This document shows positions 22,486 through 35,462 of a stretch of 64,000 nt of DNA, in pieces. The first letter of the stretch is position 1; each line of letters opens with the position of its first letter. The notes below the pieces were generated by a model. That model was given only the letters and a program-made list of their open reading frames with translations, did no database searches and was not told where the DNA came from. Source of the DNA: Brachypodium distachyon (taxonomy: Eukaryota; Streptophyta; Magnoliopsida; Poales; Poaceae). Both the position numbers and the translations under genes were made by a program. The stretch is taken from the NCBI RefSeq assembly GCF_000005505.3, contig NC_016133.3, forward strand, positions 53,223,237-53,287,236, given 5' to 3'.

Positions 22486-25400
22486 TTAATATATCCTCCC
22501 GAAATCCTTTCTCCCAAACGGCGGTGGCAGTCCGCCTGTTGCAAAAGAGTGACCGCCCCTTCCTCCTGCGCATAAATAGTGCATTTTGATCAGTATTATA
22601 CTTGCAAACATATATGCACGCGAACCTCTTTCCGCAATTCCAAATTGCATGCCGGCTTAGAAATAAACAATGGTGATCACCATTAAGCTACGATAGTAGG
22701 ATTACAAAAAGCAAGGTGTTTCTTGAAAAGAACATCCAACTGAAAAGTTGACTGGTCAACAGAGCATCAATCAGTATCTCATGCATTGTCGCATAAGATT
22801 AGACATTTCACAACTGCAGTTTTTCCATTCATACTCAGATCCATAATAAGTGTCTAAGTTAACTTTATTATTAAACACTTAGGCCTTTTTTGTCACTAGT
22901 GTAACTAGTGTATTATTTTTTAGTCACTAGTGTTTTGGTATTTAAGTGCTTTTGGTGTTCACCCAAAACACTCAAAAAAACCTTAAACTAGTATGAGAAG
23001 TATTTTTAATTGGTACAAAAATGGGGTGTTTTGTGGAGAAATTTAAGGATAATCCCCTCTAATCCTTCCCTACCAAACAACCATTTGGGGTTTCTAGTGT
23101 TTTCCAATTTGGAGTGGATAAAACCCTAGAAAATAGTAAAAAACACTAGTACCAAACAAGGCCTTATTATGGATCGGAGGGAGTATTGGACTATATTGTT
23201 AAACTCTTGCGTTCTTTTTTTTTTTTGCGCAAAGTTATCTTACGTCCTAGATGTTACCAATATACTGAAAATGAATAGCAACAATGAGATGAGCTAACAT
23301 TGGACTGGATTAAGATGCAGTCGTGATTACAGCAGGATTCTGCTTTCCCTAACATTATAGAGTTAAAAAGAGGGAACAGAAATGGTAGATTGGCAGGAAT
23401 ATAATGGCCATGATAATGTCAACTATATCAACATCGAAATAAGGAAGTTTTAAGGGTACAACAACAGTAGAAACATTACCCCAAGGCCCTTCATCCATAC
23501 TACTGGGTGTAGGTTCTGCCACACTATAATTAGGCCAAACAGATTGACCATTTTGCAGACTCCTGATCGGGCGCATATAGGTGGAATTCATATGGTTGTA
23601 CCGCTGAAATGGTAGTACATGTCGACCAGGGAAATTTTGCTGAGAATAATTTGCATGGTTGTAACTATGATAGGTGATGCGATCAGCAGAAAGGTTATTC
23701 TCTCCGAGAGAGGGTGCATGAAATAGGCGGTCACTTCTACAATAAAAACATGAAAAAGAGTCAGTGAATGTACTTAAGAATGCAGGTGAATTTTTTTAGA
23801 AAACCTCCTCTGGTACCAATTGTTTTAATTTGGCTGACAAATCAGAAAACAAATATTGAAGCATAAAATTGACGGTGTTCATGCAAGGTAAAATATGCAT
23901 CTGTATAGTTTCAACCCTCTGGGCAACCTAAAATGAGAAGACTTGGGAAATTGTATCCTTAAGTCCATATGTGAAGCATCAATTTCAGCTGTTTCCATCG
24001 GAATGGGATATGTATGGTAAAATGCACATCTGTATATTTTCAACTACCGGGGCATGTATCCAGATTTACAAGACTGGACAAATCATATTGCTACCTCTAT
24101 ATGTGAAGCGTTTTTATCACATTTGTTTCTCCCTTGTTTCAGTGGTGATAGACTGATAGTTCATTACAGTTTCTTCAGTTATAACTTATAATCAGAGCTT
24201 GTTGAAAAATAATATTAAGGCGTGTAAGATCAGAGATATTAAGGTGTGTAAGATTAGAGATGTGACGAAACAGAAACCAGCAGCATGGCATGGGGTGAAA
24301 AAGGTGAGTTGTGCATTTTCCTAAAGATGTGGACAAACTATATATGTCTTATGCTCAGAAGCATTCTATAAGATGAACGGTGTTTCTGTTATACAAACTT
24401 TTATGGAAGACCCAATGCAGCAACAAAATGTCGAATCTCATCACACTATGATACCTTTGATTTATGGACAAAGGGTTTGAGCTTGCAGTATCATGGCTTT
24501 GGATATTGGGCAATCTGCTAGACTGGATCGTTTGACCACTTGCATCTCTCAGGTGAAGACCGCGTAACTCAGCTGCCAGTGAATTCTCTTCTTGCAGGAG
24601 TGACTCGTCACTGCACGTCAAAATAGAATAAAAAGCTATAGGCTACAAACACTTCGAAATAATTAACTTTAATACTCCCTCCATTTCACAAAGGTTGGCA
24701 TATTTTGTTTCGTTAAGACAAGGTTTTGACCAAGAATTACACTACTAATATGTAACATATATGATACAAAATCATGATTATTAGAAAGAACTTTTAAAGA
24801 CGAATCTATTGATATAAATTTCATGTATGTAAAAGCACATATTAATAGAGTTATCATTGGTCACAGCCTTGTCTTAACGAAACAAAATACGCCAACCTTT
24901 GTGAAATGGAGGGAGTATGCATGATTACCTATAGTTGGGATCCCAATCAGCTGGATCTGGTATCGACGAAGTGGAGGCCAATGTATCTGCTGACACACTG
25001 GATTTGTGCAAAGGAGGAAAATCATTGTAACCAGATGGTTGGAAATAACCATGATTGGAAGAAGGGTTGGCAGATAAACCAGTAGGAATGCCTATTTGCG
25101 GTCGCCAATTATAATGACCAGAATTAGGAAGTGCACCATGTGAATAGCCAGAATGTCCTCGAGAAAAGGCTGAACTGACACCATCTCCATGGTGTCCCTG
25201 GATCGGTTGATATGTGTGTTCATGTGGTGGCGTTGACACGGGTGGGTGACCCAGATTCCTCCTCCTATTGAATTGGCCTACCGCAGCGGATTTTCCCAAT
25301 GAGGAGCCATGACTGCCCCTTGCAGGAGAAGTGGCAACATACTTGGCAGTATCACTAGTTGGGATTTGCATCTGGGAATTTGGAGGAGTATATTGTGATG

Positions 25401-28400
25401 GACTGGCCCCAAGAGACATAGGCCCTGGACCCCCAGGACTTAATCGAATGCCACCGCTGTGAGAGAGGTGAGATCGTCTTCTAATATCTGGACTAAATCC
25501 TACAAATGATCCTCCAGCTTGTGACTGTAGATTGAATCCAGGACCTAGTGGCGAATGATACATGTTGACATTATTGACATCATAGCTTCCGTAGCTGCTT
25601 GCTGGACCTACATTTTCATTAAAGCTACCATGGCTACCAAAGCTACCACAGCTGCTTCCATATGAAAAGGGCATGTTTGGCAACAAAGCGTTATTGAATG
25701 GTAGGGATCTGTTAAAGCTTCCAACCTAGAAAATTTATAGATAAATATATTATTGTAGTAGCTTACAAATTTTCAATTGAATATAAACATGGAAGAACAT
25801 ACTTACAACCTGAGGGGAAAGGCCAGCAGCAAACCAGTGCCCTCCTCCAGGATTGTGATCAACTGCTGCAGCACGGCCAACAGGCTACAGCACACAAAAA
25901 ATACAAGGTTTGACTTATAAACTAGAACTGTATAGAAAAAGGCAGCTCTTGAGGTCCAAATATTTCACGGGTTTCCGCCCAAACGTTCTGGTATATATAA
26001 CCACTATGAAATCTGAAGGGTTTAAAATCACACAGGAAATTTTGGATATGTGCCATTGAAAGACACCACTTAAGAAAATACCATCAAAAGCATTCCATCT
26101 AGTTAAATACCACAAAGGTAACAAGGTTAGATAGATTTTATGATCATTACGGGTGTTGAGCATTCACAGAGGAGGCTGAGGTTGTGTTCAGGAAGGAAGC
26201 TGCACTGCTGCGGACCTATAATTTTCAACAGGGACAAGAACGGAATTTGCCACGGCATTCTATCTGGCAAAGGAAAGGAAATGGGGAGAGAAGTAACCGA
26301 GCTGGACAGAATGGTTAATTGTAACTCAGTAGATGTAGGTTCTTTTGATAGCATTCAACTAAACAGAAATATTTTGATGGTATTTTGCTAAAGTGGTGTT
26401 GTTTTCTTTCAATGGTACAGACCCAAAATTCCCAAACATAAATACAATAGATTTTTCAAGATTAGTGGAAGAAACATTGTTGCATATGTGTATTTACCCT
26501 GTGATCCAAAATTAAATGCCTCCGTCCAGTTGAACGAAGAAAACGAAAAGTTGATTGCTACAGTTAATGGAGGTTTCACATCACAAGTAGTTGATGAGAA
26601 GAAAATATGCAGTAAGTTGTCTGGATGAGACCATACTTACAATTATCGGAGTCTCCTGTATAGGGTCGTAAGGACCAGTGAAGACTTCCCCTGTTATGAA
26701 TGGATGATATGAAGCCTGAAATAAGTTTTCATCAGTGTGAAGTCATTCCATTGATTTTTCAAGAACAAAAATTAGTGCCCACAGAAATAAAACTAAATGT
26801 TTTCCGAAGGATTTCCAACAAATTCCAGATGCAGAATTAATGTAAATTCAAGTTCACCATCTGAAGCGTAAAGTCAGATTAATTATTGTTATCATTAGCG
26901 AATACCTGCAGTGGTGACCAACGCTTATTAGGATCAAACTCAATAAGTCCTCTCAAGAAATCAACCAATGCTAAGCAATCTGCCTTTTCAGTCTCTGCAT
27001 CAAAATTGCAAGTGACAAAATATGGTGGAATTAGCAACTTCATTGTAAGGACTGATGCTATCATTCAAGAAACTATGACTCGGTATGCAATAAACACACA
27101 TGCCTTGTCATTTTTTTTTTAGAGAAAAGGCTTTCGCCCAGCTTTATTAGAAAGCTAGGTTCATGCCTCGTCGTTAAAGCCCTGTATAATTTATGTGGTT
27201 CCTGTATATGCCAGTATTAATCATCTACTTGTCTATAATCCAAATTTTACATATAGCGATATATAAACTGCAACATGAAATATGAATAAAAGTAAAGGGA
27301 ACCCTGTTAGTACAAACTACCAGCATTTTATCCAATAGTTGAAATCACAAAGCATACAGCCAGTATCCGTTCGTGTGTGTTACAAGCTCTACATCCAATC
27401 CGCATAAGCATGCACTTCACTGATAAATAGTCATAGCTTAGAGATTGAAGTGAACAGTTCTGCAAGAGTAAGATACTACTATTTTTTTTATCAACCTAAT
27501 TCCAGGCCATCCCTAGAAACAGAGTAAGCCAACCAGGTTTTTGCATGCTAAGACAGCTACTCGATGTTCAAATAACACTACAGAAACCACAAACATAGTG
27601 ATGAAAAATCACTAACTACTGGGACTATTGAACCTCATAGAAGTACAACTACCCTGAAATTCATAAACAGGCGCAGCCCACCCTTAAACAAAAGTGTCAC
27701 AGAACAAACCTGGCAGATTGCCCTCTTCTAAATTCTTCCAAGGGTACCCAGATATGAGACTGTCAAGCCTTCTACGGGGGAAATACCATCTCCCTACTTT
27801 TGGCTTTTGGGACTCCCTCTGTGTTGCAAGATATAGACAGGGTATGAATAACACGGTAAATGTATAATGCAGGACACAAAAAAGACTTCAGAATAACAAG
27901 GAAAAATCACAAAAACTTACTGCTTCAACCTCCTCTTCAGTTAACATTCTGTATGGGCTGCCAATACTGTCATGCCCTTCATTACCAGGATAGATGCTTC
28001 CAACATGTTTAAAAAATTTCTTGGTATTTTTGGCCTCCCTTAGCAAATCATCTGGTGGTTGCACACTGTTCATTGTTGAATTTTGGTAAATGAAACATTT
28101 TGACATTTTGAAAAACTATTAAATGAAGCAAAAGTGAAACAACTCAACCAGTTACCACCTAATCCAGTATGTGCAATTCACCTGCAAATACTGATTGGAA
28201 AATGAATAAAGTAGAGACAAGACTTTCAATAAAGCAATTTACCCAACAATCTCAATCATACGTCTAAGGACATCGTATTCTGATGCTCCAAGAAATAAAG
28301 GAATCCCTATATACATTTCAGCAACTATGCAGCCAAACGACCACATATCAATGGCAGTAGTATATCTAGCATTCGTTAAGGGTACAAACCCACCAGCAAA

Positions 28401-30875
28401 AATTCACAATCATGCGTTGTTTAATATATTTGCTATTAGAGATGTCGCATAGGATACGGATAACCAAGAATCACTTCCGGTGACCTGTAATAACGGCTCT
28501 GGAAAAGGAAAAGATGCAAGCTTGATTTCATATCAATCCATATTAATAGAATGACTTCATATTGATGAGGGAGTTTAAATAAAACCTGAATATATGAGTA
28601 AATTGTTTTACCCTCCATGCACGCTGATCCAAAATCAATTACTTTAACTTCAGTATCTGTTTTTGCACTGCAAAGGGCACCTCGGTCATCAAATTTAAGC
28701 ATAGCTGGAAGTGATAGCATACAAAAGGTAAACAAAGCAAATGCTCATTTTGAGGGGAAGTAACTCACTTTTGAGTTACAAGGATATTTTCTGGTTTAAG
28801 ATCACAATGAATAATTCCAGCACCTTTCGTGACAATCAATGCATCCAGTATCTAAAAATTATCATAGATAGTATGGTGATATGTTGGTAACAGGTACATA
28901 TAGAGAATTCATGCAGTATCTGAAAATGACACCTGACCTGTTTGGAGAAACTTCGGACAAGTTTCATCTGTAAACCTCTTAAACCGTTCTGTCTCAACAG
29001 CTCATATCTACAATATGGGAGTTTATGTTACCACACGAATCAAAACTGAAAAAAGGGAATGGTTCTATTAGTGAACACGGGTTTGATGTAAGTTACTTAC
29101 AGGTTCTGACCAAGCATTTCAAATGAGATACACAAATGATTTTTGCATGCAAAGAAATCCAGCATCCGGACAATGTGGTGTTCATCATGAGGATCAAATG
29201 TGCGATTTAGCTGCGAGTACATGAAACCAGTTCTGATGCTGATTTTTGTAGGCATCCAACCAAATAAGTAAATGCTAAATAGACTACTGTACCGTGCTCA
29301 ACAGCGAGACCTCCGTGAGAGACTGCTGATAGAAGGCAGGCTGGTTTTTTATAACCTTCACTGCAACATAGTTGTCGGTTTCTACATCCCTGCATTTAGC
29401 AACCTGTCCAAAGGTGCCTTGGCCAAGAATTTCTTCGACAATGTACCTAAGTACAAAAAAAAAAATCATCATAGCTTAACAATTCTGAACCCTGAAAAGG
29501 AAATGGAAGACAAGTTGAATCGGATAGATCTACCACACAAATTCTACAAAATGGAAGAAGAACCCAACTATCATGACAGACCTATGGATCTATTTCTTCT
29601 TCACATACTTTGATTTCTTAATTCTCATTCTCATTAAAAATTGGGCTCTCCAAGACTCCAAGTACAGACAGATATTTCTAACTTCTCATATAAAATTTGA
29701 TTCTTGCAAAAGTGGATTTATGTGCTCAAATTGTACTTAGAATTATCAATTAGCCAGAAAGAAAGAAATACATTAAATATGTACATTGGAAATAACTAAA
29801 CTAACCTCCGGTATGACTTCTCGTTAACCAATTCCATGTTGACATACAAGATGAGGTCGGAATTTGCATTATCAAGGCCATTATTATGAACTGGAACTGC
29901 AGGACTGGTGAGAAAGCGCTTCGGGTTTAGTGAATCTGAGTAACTAAACTCAGGATTGCAATTTTCAAAAGTTTGGATGATATCTCTGGTTAATCTTGCA
30001 ACAAGCTGCAGGAATAAATAGTTGAAATTCAGAGTGGAACGTCACAATTATATGAGCATGAGATGCACATATAATACAAAAGAACAATGAAAACGAATTG
30101 AAATGTAGATATCCCGTCATCTTTTTTGTCATAGAGCAATGGTGTAAAGGATGTTCTTCTAAAAAGAAACACCAATTAGGATCCTGGCGCGCTTTGAATT
30201 GTGCACTTGTGTAATATCTCCCAATCACTTATAACGAGTAATTAGGATCTCATGACACTAATGATGGATTGAAACAGAAAGTGCAAGCAAACAAAACTAG
30301 TATGTACCAAATTCAACACTGAATGAATTTTGCAGAAAACATAGGGGCGCTGGATGGCTGGGAATACTGATAGCAGTCACAAACGAAGTTTGAGTCAGAA
30401 GAATCGAAGGGAAATTTGAACTCACTGCTGTAATTGGTCAAACTATAGATGCCTGCACGGTGCGTGCAAGCAACAGGAAAAAGACAGCAGCATCAACGGT
30501 GTTGATTTGAATAGTTCGAAGTCAGCAAAGTTTAAGATGTATTGGTTTCTTACGAGCAGTTTCATTCGAATTATTCCAGCTACGACACACACTACCATAG
30601 CTCAATCCAATTGACAGTTCAGCACGGTGAGCCCGAGAATGGCTCCAGAAAGCAAGCATCTATTGGTAGCCCCGTGAGAGGGGAAGGTGTAAGAAACGTA
30701 CAGGCCTCTTCCTGACGGCGCGGAGATTGCTTGACCCGACGGCAACACCATTGCCCTGGGCGGGCGGCGCCTCTGCCCAGGCGCTCACCGTCGCAGGTAA
30801 TTGGCGGAACGCCGTGGAGTTGCTCGGCGCCCATGGCGGGCCCGCCGCGTCCTTCTCCCTCCCAGACTCCTCCAT
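22486..30875 (-). CDS. YAK1: YAK1-type dual-specificity (DYRK-family) protein kinase
   Basis: DYRK-family kinases autophosphorylate on an activation-loop Tyr and then phosphorylate Ser/Thr. Plant YAK1 acts downstream of TOR in growth arrest and stress. Eighteen exons join with consistent phase (exon 1 30875-30702, exon 2 30005-29806, exon 3 29446-29293, large exon 15 25725-24929, exon 17 23736-23480, last exon 22565-22486), giving 940 aa against 956 in Arabidopsis. The glycine loop is [11 protein letters not shown] (133-143), the ATP Lys is 155, the catalytic Asp is 253 in [10 protein letters not shown], and DFG is 275-277. The activation loop is YSYIQSRYYR, with Tyr287 and Tyr289. The C-terminal half is Ser/Gly/Asn-rich and ends RKDFGRIY, like other plant YAK1. 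The last exon is only 80 bp and lies beyond a 0.9-kb intron holding nested MITEs. Confidence 0.93.
22833..23184. mobile_element. Stowaway-type MITE, interrupted (YAK1 last intron)
   Basis: Outer ends TACTCAGATCCATAATAAGT and TTATTATGGATCGGAGGGAG form a Stowaway-like inverted repeat next to TA dinucleotides. The element is split by the younger MITE at 22882-23163; without the insertion it would be about 70 bp. Confidence 0.7.
22882..23163. mobile_element. Tourist-like MITE nested in the Stowaway element
   Basis: 282 bp with ends GGCCTTTTTTGTCACTAGTG and, as reverse complement, GGCCTTGTTTGGTACTAGTG. It is flanked by TTA at 22879-22881 and 23164-23166, as expected of PIF/Harbinger-type MITEs. 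Confidence 0.8.
24675..24915. mobile_element. Stowaway-type MITE in a YAK1 intron
   Basis: 241 bp with long inverted ends (CTCCCTCCATTTCACAAAGG and its partner ending AATGGAGGGAG), flanked by TA at 24673-24674 and 24916-24917. The arms pair well for at least 50 bp. Confidence 0.88.
27110..27161 (-). mobile_element. Very short truncated retroposon in a YAK1 intron
   Basis: A T-tract followed by AGAGAAAAGGCTTTCGCCCA looks like the reverse-oriented A-tailed 3' end of a LINE or SINE common in grasses. CATGCCTTGTC (27099-27109) and CATGCCTCGTC (27162-27172) flank it, an 11-bp target duplication with one mismatch. Confidence 0.55.
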
Positions 30876-31430
30876 TCGCTTCACGCAACCGCCTCCCAGC
30901 AGGCAGGCGCAGGCGCCCGTGGAGATCAAGAGGCCAACAGCAACACGTCAGCCCAACCCGCACCAGCCTAGGCTCTTGTTGGGATCACGGCAACGCACTC
31001 CGAAGCAGAAGCAGCAACAGCAGACTAAGCGGCCACTGGCGGAGTAAAGCTGCATCCTATGCAGCGGCCATCGCCCAATGCTACTCCGAACACGAGTTCC
31101 CACATATCCGATCTCCTCCGTCCTCTGCCTCCTTTCACCTCGCCGGGCTACCGAGGCGAAGCCAACAGCTCGGAGCAGGGCGGATTGGGCGGGTAGGGGT
31201 TTGGGGACAGGACGACGAAAGCGGGCTGCTGGTGGTCGCCGGATGTGGGGGCGGCGAAGGCGAGGAACTGGAGGTGGTGGAGCGGCGGGGGAATTTGGAG
31301 CGGGGCGGCGAGTCCCAATCCCCTCTCCTCCGTCTTTCGTCTCTTTTCTTCCTTTCCTTCCTCGTCTCCGTCACCTCTCCCTCCCTCTCTTCTCTGTGGG
31401 CTTTTTCCGCTCCGCCTTCTTTCCAGCTGA

Positions 31431-31438
31431 TATATATA
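31431..31438 (-). promoter_or_regulatory. Possible TATA box for YAK1
   Basis: TATATATA, 556 bp upstream of the YAK1 start codon on the minus strand, followed by a CT/GA-rich stretch. A start near 31400 would give a leader of about 0.5 kb. The region between is GC-rich, as in grass 5' UTRs. Confidence 0.35.
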
Positions 31439-31530
31439 CACGGCTGGATTTTAATTACTCCAGTTAAATACGGTGTCAGTGGCAACGGCCTCCGACTATC
31501 AACGTGCTCACGCGCTCCCGTCCACCCTAT

Positions 31531-32682
31531 GCACCGCTGTCATAGCGTGCTAGCCAATGCACCTGGGACGCAAATGCGAGAGCGGCCATCCGATCTTTGC
31601 ATCTACTCGCTCAGTCTGATATTAAATGATTTTTCATTTCATGTATCTATATGTTTTTAGACATGGATACATTTATATTTGGACAAATTTGGGAGTATAT
31701 CAAAATGATCAAAAAATATTTACATTGCTTATTTATGTATTCGACGGACGGACGGCATCAATATACATATCCATTATGACTCGTGCCACTGTCTATCTGC
31801 TACCGTTTACATCAATAAGTAACAGTGAGCAAATAAGGGCAAAAAAAATGAGTTACAAGAGCGGAAAAAAGGAACTTAAGTCAATGAGTTACAAGAAGAT
31901 GCAAATAGGGCAAGAAAAAAGTATGCACCGAAATGATGCATTATCGAACGCATACGCAAATCACGTCAAGAAAACGTATGCTTTTAAACCATGCATGATG
32001 CGATGGAGTGACAAGTCTTTTAGATAGATAGATATATAGATACATAGATAAGGAGGACCAATCATCGAGTCTTATTCACGTCATCCACTGATCGGGCACG
32101 TCAGGATATGCATCCATTATGAATCGGTGTCAACAGGCTATGGTTCACATGAATAAGTAACCACGAGCAAATAAGAGCGGAAAAAAAGGAAGAACGGAAA
32201 CTTTAGGTCAATGCGTTACAAGAAGATGCTAATATTGCAAAAAAACGTGCGTACCGAAAATGATGCATTATCGAACGCATACGTAAATCACGTCAAGAAA
32301 CATATGCTTTTAGACCATGCATGATGCGATGGAGTGACAACGTCTTCTAGATAGATGGATAGATATATACATACATAGATAAGGAGGACCAAGCATCGAG
32401 TCTTATTCACGTCATACACTGACTGGCATGTCAGGATATGCATTCATTATGAATCGGTGTCAACGGGCTATGGTTCACATGAATAAGTAACCACGAGCAA
32501 ATAAGGGCGAAAAAAAGGAAAACATATACATTAGGTCAATCCGTTAGAAGACGTGGAGGTAAATGGGGCGGAAAAAGGGAGAAATGTATGCACTGGGATG
32601 ACACATTACTAAACACAGAGGTAAATAAGCTAAAACGTATGCTTTAGTCCATGATTTATGCGATATAGAGTGACAAAGCCTT

Positions 32683-32729
<47 letters not shown>

Positions 32730-35180
32730 TAACGAGGACTATGCGTCGAGTCATATTCACGTCATCCGCGACGCTAAGAGTTAAGTTTTGCCTGACACCC
32801 ATCGACATAAATAGGTACACAACCAGTTGATATAGAAAAATAGAAGATTGATGTTTGTGTTAATGAGTTGCAAGATATATGGTAATTGAGTCAGATGAAC
32901 GAGGACTGCTAGCGTCCATTGATGACTGCTCCAAGATACATTTGAATTTTGTGCGCCGTTCATGACAAAAAAAGACATAAAGTACAAGAGATAGAAGGAT
33001 TTATGGCGTAAAATATACATGAGATGTGTTAAGCGCCGCTGCATAGCGTACAAGGCAATGCACCCTACGATGCAAATGCGAGCGTGGTCGTTCTAATTGT
33101 GCATCTATCTAAAAATGATCAAAGATATTATCTATGTTTTTATTTACTCATTTGCCGAATGGACAACGTCAAGATATACATCCATTATGACTTGCTGTCA
33201 ACGGGCTATCCGCTACCGTTCACATCAATAAGTAACCACGAGCAAATAAGGGTGAAAAAAGGAAAATGTATACTTTGGGTCAATGTGTTACAAGATGCAC
33301 AGATAAATAGGGGCGGAAAAAAAAGAGAAAAACGTATCCGCTGGGATGATGCATTACCAGCCGTAGAGATAAATAAATAAATAAAAAATATGCTTTTGGA
33401 CCACATGTTACATGATGTAGAGTGAATAAGTCTTCAATATGGATATATAAATGTCAATAGATAGATAGATAACGAGGACTAAGTGTCGAGTCATATTCAC
33501 TTCACGCACCGCACTAAGAATTAAGTTTTTCAAGGCATCCATCAACATAAATAGGATAACGGCACGTTGATATAAAAAATAGGAGATTGATGTGTTGTGT
33601 TAATGAGTTGCAAGTATAGGGTGATCGAGTTTGGCGACCAATGATCGCTAGCGTCCATTGATGATTGCTCCAAGATAGATTTAGCCATGAGATATGATTT
33701 ACAGTTGACTTTTGCCGGGCCGTTCATGACAAAAAAGAAGAAGTAAATTGCACGAGGTAGAAGGATTAATTGAATAAATTGCACGAGATATGGTTCTTTC
33801 CTATAGATAGATAGACGAAAAGGTCACGTTGTTTCTAGCTTTATGCATGCTTTTTAGCTATATTCACGTGACACGTTTCTTATGGTTGCAAATTTACGAG
33901 CTAAAACCTCAGTAAATAAATGGTAACAAAACAAGGAATAGAAACCTCAAGCTAAATGGTGCATTACAACATTAAAACACATAGTTTTAAAATCTTTGTG
34001 ATAAATGTGAATATTCTGTTTGATATATGTAGGTCATAATATACATGTTTTTACTTATTACAATTATTAACATGGTTACCTGCTGTCGTGATCTCGTGCA
34101 TGCTAAGCACCACCGGCATAGGGTGCTAGGCAATGCACCCTACAATGCAAGTGTGAGTGTGGGGTCTGATCTATGCATCTATATCAAAATGGCCAAACAA
34201 TTCATCTATATTTTCATTTATTTATCTCTAAATGGATGATGATGGATATATTTGTTATGCTCGGTCAGGCTACCCGATACTTCTCACAAGAACAAGTACC
34301 TGATGAGGAAAGAAAGGCGACAAAAGGGAAAAACATATACTTCGGTCCAATGTGTTAGAAGACATAGGGGTAAATAAGGGTGAAAAATAAAGAATGCATG
34401 CACTGGTAGGATGCATTTCATATGACGTAGAGATGAATAATGTCAAGAAAATCTTATGCTTTGAGACCGTGTGTTACACGTAGAGCGGCGAACTCTTCAA
34501 GATATAGAAAGCTCGATAGACAACTTGAGTATGCTGATGATCAAGGGTCGAGTCATATTCACGTCATCCATGACATCAAGAATTAAGTTTGCATGGCACC
34601 TATCGGCATAAATAGGTAAATGACAAGTTGGTATAGAAAAATAGGAGATTGATGGTATGTGTTAACGAGTTGCGAGACATTGGGTAATCGAGTCTGACGA
34701 CCGATGATCGCTAGCGTCCATTGATGATTATGCTCCAAGAAAAGTTTGAGCCATGAGATGGGATCTAGAGTTGCATTTTGCCGCTCCGTTCATGAGAAAA
34801 TCATAAAATACAAGAGATAAAACGATTAATGTGCGTAAAATATACACAAGACATGGTTCTATCCTACGGATAGACGAAGAGGACTTGTGGTCTCAAGTTC
34901 AATGCAAGATTTTTAGCTATATTCATATCACATGGTTATTAGGGTTGTGAATTAATGGATTGAATCCTCAAGCAAATAAATAATAACAACACGAAGAATA
35001 TAAACCTCAGGCTAAGAATAATTCGTATTTGAAATGCATTTTCAATTATGTAATTCTTATGACGCGCAATCGACATTTCATTGATATAATTGATGATTAA
35101 AACAAAAAAAATTGAAAATATATGAAAAAATAAACTTATACTCGTGGATCTTGGATCAAAACAACCATGTCCTATAGAGT
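31531..35180. repeat. Degenerate tandem repeat array upstream of YAK1
   Basis: Three large units begin at about 31531, 33034 and 34107, each starting GCRCCRCYGNCATAGSGTRC-like and then CAATGCACC. Each contains, in order, a CCATTATGA block, a GAGCAAATAAGGG block, a GATAGATA run, a TCGAGTCATATTCACGTCAT block, a GCATAAATAGG block and a CTAGCGTCCATTGATGA block. The first unit holds three copies of a ~330-343 bp sub-unit (anchors at 31771, 32114 and 32444). The last two units are about 1.07 kb apart. No coding capacity is seen. Confidence 0.75.
32684..32727. repeat. TA microsatellite
   Basis: About 22 TA dinucleotides in a row, next to GATA-type repeats, inside the first large unit of the tandem array. 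Confidence 0.9.
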
Positions 35181-35342
35181 AATTCTCATTCTTGTACATC
35201 ACTAATTTAATATTTACTGTATATATAAACGTATCCTTGTATTGGTGTTTTTGAAAAATTGCCGTATCACGGTGTCCGTATTCCGGTGTCACAGTTTCCA
35301 TATCGATACCCCTGCAAGTGCAAACTACAGTTTATTGTCTCA

Positions 35343-35462
35343 TTATCGGTAGCGACGGCAACAGTTGAAAGGGCCTTCTCAGCTATGATGATCATCAAAA
35401 TCAAGTTGCGCAACAAGATGTCTTGATGGTACACTATATTGAGTGAGAGATATATCAAAGGT
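35343..35462 (+). pseudogene. hAT transposase C-terminal relic
   Basis: The plus strand reads VATATVERAFSAM, then IKIKLRNKM and a stop. This matches the conserved hAT dimerisation segment (ATATVERAFSAM..IK..LRNKM). Only about 40 codons remain, with a stop after RNKMS. No other hAT domain was found nearby. Confidence 0.7.

Noticed and set aside
30731..31660. 309-codon plus-strand open frame over the YAK1 first exon and leader
   Set aside because: It is antisense to exon 1 and the GC-rich leader of YAK1, has no recognisable domain, and runs into repeat DNA. Its openness follows from base composition.
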